64,000 bases of DNA from Nocardioides sp. Arc9.136. GTDB lineage: Bacteria > Actinomycetota > Actinomycetes > Propionibacteriales > Nocardioidaceae. The position numbers were made by a program, and so were the translations under genes. The stretch's first letter is position 1. Each line of letters starts with the position of its first letter. The stretch covers positions 2,854,001 to 2,918,000 of the forward strand of contig NZ_CP113431.1 in NCBI RefSeq assembly GCF_030506255.1, read 5' to 3'. Shown here piece after piece: positions 58,208 to 64,000 of this stretch. Under the pieces are notes generated by a model. It worked only from the letters and a program-made list of their open reading frames with translations. It had not been told where the DNA came from and searched no databases.

Positions 58208-58453
58208 ATGGCCACCACTGAGGAGATCCGCTCCGACCTCGCCGAGATCGTCAACGAGGTCGCGGGCGTCGACGCCGCCGACGTCCAGCTCGACAAGTCG
58301 TTCGTCGAGGACCTCGACGTCGACTCGCTGTCGATGGTCGAGGTCGTCGTCGCTGCCGAGGAGAAGTTCGGCGTCTCCATCCCCGACGACGAGGTCAAGA
58401 ACCTCAAGACCGTCGGTGACGCCGTGGCCTTCATCGAGCGCGCCTCCGCCTGA
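58208..58453 (+). CDS. acpP: Acyl carrier protein
   Basis: 81 aa acidic protein with the phosphopantetheine site DSLS (Ser40) in LDVDSLSMVEVV. Carries growing acyl chains between FabD, FabH and FabF. Ribosome site GAGAGGAACCAGC precedes the ATG at 58208. An 82-base spacer separates it from fabH. Confidence 0.97.
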   Translation: MATTEEIRSDLAEIVNEVAGVDAADVQLDKSFVEDLDVDSLSMVEVVVAAEEKFGVSIPDDEVKNLKTVGDAVAFIERASA

Positions 58454-58528
58454 CCCCGACCGGCGCCGGCCCGTCGCGGCCGGCGCCGTCCCCCCCTCCG
58501 CACGTCCCCTCCCCGAGGAGCAGCCATC

Positions 58529-59779
58529 ATGTCCGCCACGCGCGTCGTCGTCACCGGTCTGGGAGCCACCTCCCCGGTCGGGGGCGACGTCCCCTCCACC
58601 TGGTCCGCCCTGCTCGAGGGCCGCTCGGGCGTCCGTCCCCTCGAGGAGGAGTGGGCCGAGCCGCTCGGCGCCCGCATCGCCGCCCGCGTGGCGGTCGAGC
58701 CGAGCGAGACCCTCGACCGGGTCAAGGCGCGCCGCATGGACCGCTCGGGGCAGCTGGCCATGGTCGCCGCCCTCGAGGCCTGGGCCGACGCCGGCCTGAC
58801 CGGCAGCGCCGCCGAGGCGGGCATCGACCCCGAGCGCCTGTCGGTCGCGATGGCGTCGGGCATCGGCGGTGTCACCACGCTGCTGACCAACTACGACGCC
58901 CTGCTCGCCAAGGGACCGCGCCGCGTCTCCCCGCTGGCGATCCCGATGCTCATGCCCAACGGCCCGGCCGCCGGCATCGGCCTCGCGCTCGGTGCCAAGT
59001 CGGGCGTCCACACCCCGGTCTCGGCGTGCGCCTCGGGCAACGAGGCGATCGCCCTGGGCATCGACCTGATCCGCCTGGGCCGCGCCGACATCGTCGTCTG
59101 CGGCGGCACCGAGGCCGCGGTCCATGCCCTGCCGATGGCCGCCTTCGGCCAGATGATGGCGCTGTCCAAGCGCAACGACGACCCGGCCGCCGCCTCGCGT
59201 CCCTGGGACAAGGGCCGCGACGGCTTCGTGCTCGGTGAGGGTGCCGCCGTCCTCGTCCTGGAGTCCGAGGAGCACGCCGCCGCCCGCGGCGCGCGGGTGT
59301 ACGCCGAGGCCGGCGGTGCCGGCATCACCGCCGACTCCCACGACATCGCCCAGCCCGACCCGGTCGGCGCCGGCGCGACCCGCGCGATGCGGTTCGCCCT
59401 CCGCGACGCCGACCTCTCCCCCGCCGACGTCGCCCACATCAACGCCCACGCCACCTCGACGCCCCAGGGCGACGTGGCCGAGGCGCTCGCGATCCGCAAC
59501 GCGCTCGGCGACGCGGCGTCCGGCGCGGTCCTCACCTCGACCAAGTCGATGACCGGGCACCTCCTCGGTGCCGCCGGCGCCCTGGAGTCGGTCGCCACCG
59601 TGCTCGCGCTGCACCACCGCACCGTGCCGCCGACGATCAACCTCGAGGACCCCGAGGACGTCGGCCTCGACCTGGCCGACAAGGTCCGCGACCTGCCCGA
59701 GGGCGACATCGCCGCCCTCAACAACTCCTTCGGCTTCGGCGGCCACAACGTCGCCATCGCGTTCCGGAGCGTCTCGTGA
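58529..59779 (+). CDS. fabF: Beta-ketoacyl-ACP synthase II
   Basis: 416 aa. Catalytic Cys in VSACASGNE, His residues in NAHATSTPQGD and KSMTGHLLGAAG, and the C-terminal NNSFGFGGHN. Elongates acyl-ACP with malonyl-ACP. Ribosome site GAGGAGC. GTGA overlap with the carboxyltransferase gene. Confidence 0.96.
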   Translation: MSATRVVVTGLGATSPVGGDVPSTWSALLEGRSGVRPLEEEWAEPLGARIAARVAVEPSETLDRVKARRMDRSGQLAMVAALEAWADAGLTGSAAEAGIDPERLSVAMASGIGGVTTLLTNYDALLAKGPRRVSPLAIPMLMPNGPAAGIGLALGAKSGVHTPVSACASGNEAIALGIDLIRLGRADIVVCGGTEAAVHALPMAAFGQMMALSKRNDDPAAASRPWDKGRDGFVLGEGAAVLVLESEEHAAARGARVYAEAGGAGITADSHDIAQPDPVGAGATRAMRFALRDADLSPADVAHINAHATSTPQGDVAEALAIRNALGDAASGAVLTSTKSMTGHLLGAAGALESVATVLALHHRTVPPTINLEDPEDVGLDLADKVRDLPEGDIAALNNSFGFGGHNVAIAFRSVS

Positions 59780-61215
59780 CGCAAGCGCCGACGGCCCCGC
59801 GGACGCCCACCAAGGTCCCCCGGGACCAGGACCCCCGGCACCCGGTCACCCGACTGCGGGCCCTGCTCGACGCCGACTCCCTCGAGCTGATCACCCCCGA
59901 CGACGACTCCGGCATGGTCGCCGCGGTCGGCACCGTCGAGGGGACCCGGGTCGTGGCCTTCTGCTCCGACGCCACCGTGATGGGCGGCGCGATGGGCGAC
60001 CAGGGCTGCCAGGTCGTCGTCGACGCCTACCACCGAGCGATGACCGACGGCGTCCCGATCATCGGGCTGTGGCACTCCGGCGGCGCCCGTCTCGCCGAGG
60101 GCGTGCTGTCGCTGCACGCCGTCGGACGGATCTTCAAGGTGATGACGCAGGCCTCCGGCCGCGTGCCGCAGATCTCGGTCGTGCTCGGCCCGGCTGCCGG
60201 CGGCGCGGCGTACGGCCCCGCGCTCACCGACGTCGTCATCCTCGGTCCCGAGGGCCGGATCTTCGTGACGGGCCCCGACGTGGTCCGGTCGGTCACCGGC
60301 GAGGACGTCGACATGCTGCGCCTGGGCGGACCCGAGCCGCACGGCCGGCGCTCCGGCGTCGTCCACGTGCTCGCGGAGTCCGAGCGCGAGGCGCTCGACC
60401 GCGCGCGGGCCGTCGCGACCCTCCTCGGCGCCCAGGGCAGCCTGCGCGTCTCCGAGGTCGAGGACCGTGACCTCGCCGCGCTGCTGCCCGAGTCCCGCAA
60501 GCGGGCGTACGACGTGCACCCGCTCGTGGCCTCCGTGCTCGACGAGGGCACGGCGCTCGAGCTGCACGCCAAGTGGGCGCCGAACATCGTCACCACCCTC
60601 GGTCGTCTCGGCGGCCGCACCGTCGGCGTGGTCGCGAACAACCCGCTGCGCCTCGGCGGCTGCCTGGACTCCCTCTCCGCGGAGAAGGCCAGCCGCTTCG
60701 TGCGGATGTGCGACGCCCTCGGGGTCCCGCTCGTCGTGCTCGTCGACGTCCCGGGCTACCTGCCCGGCGTCGGCCAGGAGTGGGACGGTGTCGTGCGCCG
60801 CGGTGCGAAGCTGCTGCACGCGTTCGGCGAGTGCGTGGTCCCCCGGGTCACCCTGGTGACCCGAAAGACGTACGGCGGTGCCTACATCGCGATGAACTCG
60901 CGCTCGCTCGGCGCCACCAGGGTCTTCGCCTGGCCCGGCGCCGAGGTCGCGGTCATGGGTGCGGTCGCGGCCATCCGGGTGCTGCACCGCCGTCGCCTGG
61001 CCGAGGTCGCACCCGAGATCCGTCCCCAGGTCGAGGCCGAGCTGGCCGCCGAGCACGAGCGGCTCGCCGGCGGCGTGGACAAGGCCGTCGAGATCGGTGT
61101 CGTCGACGAGGTCGTCGACCCGGCACTCACGCGCTCCGCCCTGGCCCGGGCGATCGACGAGGCGGTGCAGGCCGAGGGTGTCCGCCACGGCGTGCACGGC
61201 AACATCCCGCTCTAG
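59776..61215 (+). CDS. accD: Acyl-CoA carboxylase beta subunit (AccD6-like)
   Basis: 479 aa carboxyltransferase with crotonase-like halves: GLWHSGGARLAEGV and GPAAGGAAYGPALTD for the first oxyanion site, and DVPGYLPGVGQEW with TRKTYGGAYIAMNS for the second. It makes malonyl-CoA (or a related acyl) with a biotinylated alpha subunit encoded elsewhere. Co-transcription with fabF matches mycobacterial AccD6 placement. GTG start. The gene symbol suffix is uncertain. Confidence 0.93.
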   Translation: MTQAPTAPRTPTKVPRDQDPRHPVTRLRALLDADSLELITPDDDSGMVAAVGTVEGTRVVAFCSDATVMGGAMGDQGCQVVVDAYHRAMTDGVPIIGLWHSGGARLAEGVLSLHAVGRIFKVMTQASGRVPQISVVLGPAAGGAAYGPALTDVVILGPEGRIFVTGPDVVRSVTGEDVDMLRLGGPEPHGRRSGVVHVLAESEREALDRARAVATLLGAQGSLRVSEVEDRDLAALLPESRKRAYDVHPLVASVLDEGTALELHAKWAPNIVTTLGRLGGRTVGVVANNPLRLGGCLDSLSAEKASRFVRMCDALGVPLVVLVDVPGYLPGVGQEWDGVVRRGAKLLHAFGECVVPRVTLVTRKTYGGAYIAMNSRSLGATRVFAWPGAEVAVMGAVAAIRVLHRRRLAEVAPEIRPQVEAELAAEHERLAGGVDKAVEIGVVDEVVDPALTRSALARAIDEAVQAEGVRHGVHGNIPL

Positions 61216-61237
61216 CCCGCCTGACGCTGAGGCGCAC

Positions 61238-61261
61238 GCCACACTCCGCGAGGGGTGTGGC
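61238..61261 (+). terminator. Terminator of the fab-acc operon
   Basis: 10-bp stem (GCCACACTCC with GGGGTGTGGC, one G-U) closed by a GCGA tetraloop of the stable GNRA class, 22 bases after the accD stop. Confidence 0.7.
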
Positions 61262-61290
61262 CCTCACCACTCGTCGGGAACGATGGGGCC

Positions 61291-61716
61291 ATGCGACCCC
61301 ACGCCCGTCTGCTCGCCGCCGCCCTGGTCGCCGCCAGCCTGCCCGTCCTGGGCCCGGTCGGGCAGGCGTCGGCGGCGGAACCGGTCGAGGTCCGCGCGGA
61401 CTGGGGGCGCACCGCCGCTCCCGACGGCGTGCTGAAGCGCGGCTGCAAGCGCTACGCCTACCGCTACCGCCTCACCGTCCCGACCGACGACTGGGAGGTC
61501 GAGGTGAAGATCAAGGACCCGAAGGGCCACAAGATCGCCTCGACCTACCTCCTCAGCGACAGCGAGGAGCCGACCGGCAGGCTGAGGTTCCGGCTGTGCG
61601 GCGTCGCCTCGTCCCCCGGCAGGTTCACCATCAAGGCGAAGGTGTCGGTGTGGGACGGCTGGGACGAGGAGGAGGGCCGACTCCCCAACAGCCACTTCCG
61701 GCTCCGGCGACCGTGA
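61291..61716 (+). CDS. Secreted hypothetical protein
   Basis: 141 aa. Signal peptide: basic MRPHAR, hydrophobic LLAAALVAASLPVLGPV, cleavage after ASA in QASAAEPV. The mature 110 residues are beta-rich with two cysteines (RGCKRY, RLCGVA) that may form a disulfide. Shares layout with the next gene (paralogues): Asp-Trp-Gly near the mature N-terminus and GRFTIKAKV near the end. Function unknown. Confidence 0.8.
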   Translation: MRPHARLLAAALVAASLPVLGPVGQASAAEPVEVRADWGRTAAPDGVLKRGCKRYAYRYRLTVPTDDWEVEVKIKDPKGHKIASTYLLSDSEEPTGRLRFRLCGVASSPGRFTIKAKVSVWDGWDEEEGRLPNSHFRLRRP

Positions 61717-61803
61717 CCCGCCCGGGCGACCGCGGGTGACGTAACCCCCTACCACCCGCGCGCGTTGACCAGGTGACCGCAGTCACAGTCACCGGAGGTC
61801 ACC

Positions 61804-62235
61804 ATGCCGCGCCGCCGCTCCCGCCCGCTCCCGGCCGCCCTCGCCGCCGCCGCGCTCACCCTCGGCGCCGCGCTGGCACCGACGCCGCCGGCCGCGGCGT
61901 ACGAGCACCGGGACTGGGGCAGCACCGGAGCACCGGACCGCCCGCTGCGCAGCGGGTGCCACGGCTACGACTACCACTACGTCGTCGACCCGCCGAGCGA
62001 CGACTGGGCGGCGGAGATCTTCCTGGTCGACCCCCGGGGCGTGAAGCTGGCCTCCGGCGCCATCGACGTGGACTCGGACCCGGCGAGGGGCCAGAGGTCG
62101 TGGACGATCTGCGGGCCCTCGACGGTCCCGGGTCGGTTCACCATCAAGATGCGGGTGACCTGGCAGACGAGCATCACCGAGATCCACAAGGGCTGGGTCG
62201 AGCCGTCGCACTTCCGGCTGTACCGCAAGCGCTGA
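61804..62235 (+). CDS. Secreted hypothetical protein, paralogue of preceding gene
   Basis: 143 aa with CCGGAGGT ribosome site. Signal peptide MPRRRSRPLPAALAAAALTL..., cleavage probably after AAA before YEHRDWG. Matches its neighbour in DWGSTGAPD, RSGCHGYDYHY, PPSDDWAAEI and PGRFTIKMRVTW, and in two cysteines. A local duplication. Function unknown; both resemble small extracellular beta proteins. Confidence 0.8.
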   Translation: MPRRRSRPLPAALAAAALTLGAALAPTPPAAAYEHRDWGSTGAPDRPLRSGCHGYDYHYVVDPPSDDWAAEIFLVDPRGVKLASGAIDVDSDPARGQRSWTICGPSTVPGRFTIKMRVTWQTSITEIHKGWVEPSHFRLYRKR

Positions 62236-62266
62236 CCCGCGCCCGCCCCCGAGGGCCCCGGGGTGC

Positions 62267-62785
62267 TCAGACGACCTGGTGCAGCCAGCGCACCGGCGCG
62301 CCGTCGCCGGCGTGCCGGAAGGTCTCCAGCTCGTCGTCCCACGGCTTCCCGAGCAGCTTGTCGATCTCGACCAGCAGCGTGGTGTCCCCGAGAGCGGCCT
62401 TGACCACGGCGGCCTTGAGCCGGTCCTCGGGGATCATGATGTCGCCGTGCAGGCCGGTGACGGCGTGGAAGACGCCCAGCTCGGGCGTGTAGGAGTACCG
62501 GGCACCCTCGGTGCCGGAGGTCGGCTCCTCGGTCACCTCGAAGCGCAGGTGGTTCCAGCCGCGCAGCGCCGAGGCGATGGCGGCTGCCGAACCCGGTGCG
62601 CCGGTCCAGGAGAGCTCGGCGCGGTAGGTGCCTGCCTGCGCCGGCTGGGGGGTCCAGTCGGCGTTGACGGCAGCACCCAGCACACCACCGACGGCCCACT
62701 CGATGTGCGGGCACAGCGCGGACGGCGCTGAGTGGACGTACAGGACGCCCCTCGTCGCGGTGCGGGTAGCAGTGCGTGCGGTCAC
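62267..62785 (-). CDS. DUF3145 protein
   Basis: 172 aa, GTG after AAGGAGG. RGVLYVHSAPSALCPHIEWAVGG and DWTPQPAQAGTYRAELSW are typical of the DUF3145 family, with later FHAVTGLHGDIMIPEDRL and WDDELETFRHAG. The family is an actinobacterial marker often found near fatty-acid genes. Function unknown. Confidence 0.88.
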   Translation of the reverse strand: MTARTATRTATRGVLYVHSAPSALCPHIEWAVGGVLGAAVNADWTPQPAQAGTYRAELSWTGAPGSAAAIASALRGWNHLRFEVTEEPTSGTEGARYSYTPELGVFHAVTGLHGDIMIPEDRLKAAVVKAALGDTTLLVEIDKLLGKPWDDELETFRHAGDGAPVRWLHQVV

Positions 62786-62954
62786 CGTGACCTCCTTCTT
62801 CCTCCGGCGCGAGCTACGCCTTCCCCAGCGGTCTCGTGTCGGTCGAAGTCAGTCGAGTGACAACGATGTAGTTGTGCCCCCATTGTGACCCATGAGGCGC
62901 CTGAGCACCAGCCACCACGGCCGATCGGCGGGTCGGGACTCCCCGCCGACGCAC

Positions 62955-63794
62955 TCACCCCGAGCGCACCGGGCTGCTCGGCTCCACCACGTTGGCCGGG
63001 TCGAGCAGGGCGCCGAGGCGCACGCCGTCGGCCGGGCCCGTCGGACCGGCCGCTGCGGGGTCGACGTCGACGACGTCGAGCACCACGCAGGTGACGTTGT
63101 CCCTGCCGCCGGCCGCGAGCGCGTGGTCGACCAGTGCGGTACCGGCCGCGTCCGGATCACCACGACCGAGGACCTCGCCGATCACCTCGTCGACGACCAT
63201 GTCGGTGAGGCCGTCGCTGCACAACAGGTACCGGTCGCCCGCGCGCAGGCGCACCGGGAGCAGGTCGAGCCCCTGGTCGGCGGGGTCACCGTCGACCGAC
63301 CGCAGCACCACGTTGCGCCAGGGATGCCGGGGCACGGCCTCGCGGGCCAGCTGCCCGGACTCCACCAGGTGCGCGACGTACGTGTGGTCGGTGGAGAGCT
63401 GCTCGAGGACGCCGGAGCGCAGCCGGTAGGCGCGGGAGTCCCCCACGTGTCCCAGCACTGCCCGCTCCCCGTCGCACAGGAGCACCGTCAGCGTCGTGGC
63501 CATCCCGAGCCGGGTGAGGTCGCGCTGGATGGCGCGGCGGATGCCGGCCCGCGCCCGGTCGGCCCCGGCGACGAGGACCTGCTCGGGCGTCCGGGCGTGA
63601 CCCGGGTCCCCGGCGGGACCCAGGACCGTCTCGACGACCGCGCTGGCGACGGTCGCCGAGGCGACCTCGCCCGCGGCGGCGCCGCCGACCCCGTCGGCCA
63701 CCAGGCCGAGCGTCGTGCCGACGAAGCCGGCGTCCTCGTTGTGGTCGCGGACGTGGCCCACATCGCTGAACCCTGCACCCGAGAACCGCAGCAC
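62955..63794 (-). CDS. PP2C-type serine/threonine phosphatase
   Basis: 279 aa, GTG start. PP2C metal and catalytic motifs: VRDHNEDAG, LVADGVGG, GDSRAYRLR, LCSDGLTDM and GGRDNVTCVV, all acidic residues present. Cytoplasmic, no transmembrane helix, unlike PstP. It removes phosphate from Ser/Thr and counters Hanks-type kinases. No kinase gene lies in the window. Confidence 0.92.
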   Translation of the reverse strand: MLRFSGAGFSDVGHVRDHNEDAGFVGTTLGLVADGVGGAAAGEVASATVASAVVETVLGPAGDPGHARTPEQVLVAGADRARAGIRRAIQRDLTRLGMATTLTVLLCDGERAVLGHVGDSRAYRLRSGVLEQLSTDHTYVAHLVESGQLAREAVPRHPWRNVVLRSVDGDPADQGLDLLPVRLRAGDRYLLCSDGLTDMVVDEVIGEVLGRGDPDAAGTALVDHALAAGGRDNVTCVVLDVVDVDPAAAGPTGPADGVRLGALLDPANVVEPSSPVRSG

Positions 63795-63901
63795 CGCTCC
63801 TCCTCCAGCCCCCGGGTAGTGAATCCTCCACCGCCGACCGGGTCAAGGCCACGAGAGCTGTACCCGACGTGTCTCGTCCGCAATCGCGGTGTGACGTGCC
63901 C

Positions 63902-63907
63902 TACCCT
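63902..63907 (+). promoter_or_regulatory. Candidate -10 of leaderless transcript
   Basis: TACCCT 6 bases before the ATG of the last gene. The same arrangement (TACCCT, 8 bases, ATG) occurs at 43,987-43,997 in the prophage. Confidence 0.4.
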
Positions 63908-63913
63908 CGCCCC

Positions 63914-64000
63914 ATGTCCGACAGCCCGCCCCGGACCTCGGCTGCGCTCGAGGTGTCACGGAGCCGATGGGCGGTTCGCGCCGCCGTGGCGCTGGTCCTG
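63914..64000 (+). CDS. N-terminal fragment of a gene cut by the window end
   Basis: 29 codons visible: MSDSPPRTSAALEVSRSRWAV, then a hydrophobic run (AAVALVL) that may start a transmembrane helix. Divergent from the PP2C gene. Not identifiable. Confidence 0.55.
   Translation, partial: MSDSPPRTSAALEVSRSRWAVRAAVALVL

Overview
The window is very GC-rich, uses many GTG starts, and carries an actinobacterial gene set: WhiB-like, DUF3263-like, DUF3052-like and DUF3145-like proteins, a homodimeric-type AceE, and a FasR-FabD-FabH-AcpP-FabF-AccD block. A member of the Nocardioidaceae or a close relative is my best guess, inferred from gene order only. It divides into a prophage (about 1-47,477) and host chromosome (47,475-64,000), joined at the 3' end of a tRNA-Val(UAC) gene.

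The prophage is a long-tailed (siphovirus-type) element whose left end lies outside the window. Left to right it has: an early/replication module (1-10.4 kb) with a RecB-like exonuclease, an AN1-like zinc protein, a phiC31 Gp3-like protein, a DEDD exonuclease, RusA, a cytosine methyltransferase with a repeat-built C-terminal half, and a DnaB/RepA-like ATPase next to an iteron-and-hairpin cluster; an accessory stretch (10.4-15.2 kb) with membrane proteins, an ASCH protein and a zinc/HTH protein; packaging and head genes (15.3-24.8 kb), including terminase, portal, MuF-like protein, protease with an apparent nested scaffold start, decoration protein and capsid; tail genes (24.8-38.2 kb), with a clear -1 frameshift site in the tail chaperone, a tape measure, an S74-chaperone tail protein and a beta-helix fibre; a reverse-strand acyltransferase/SGNH gene (38.2-40.4 kb); a lysis cassette (40.7-43.2 kb); and an immunity/integration end (43.3-47.4 kb) with a HicA-like protein, an excisionase-type HTH protein, DUF3263-like and WhiB-like regulators and a tyrosine integrase.

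The head and tail genes form one rightward late operon. Strong hairpins sit after the capsid genes, after the major tail protein and after the lysis cassette. Several reverse-strand, single-gene insertions, mostly membrane proteins and with visibly lower GC in several cases, interrupt the phage operons and look like morons. They are the best candidates for undescribed lysogen functions such as superinfection exclusion.

The host part is central lipid and carbon metabolism. On the reverse strand are DUF3052, an acyl-CoA synthetase and an AhpE-type peroxiredoxin. Divergent from them is aceE. A PucR-type FasR-like regulator precedes a fabD-fabH-acpP-fabF-accD cluster, which ends in a GNRA-capped hairpin. 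Two paralogous secreted proteins, a DUF3145 protein, a PP2C phosphatase and the start of another gene follow.
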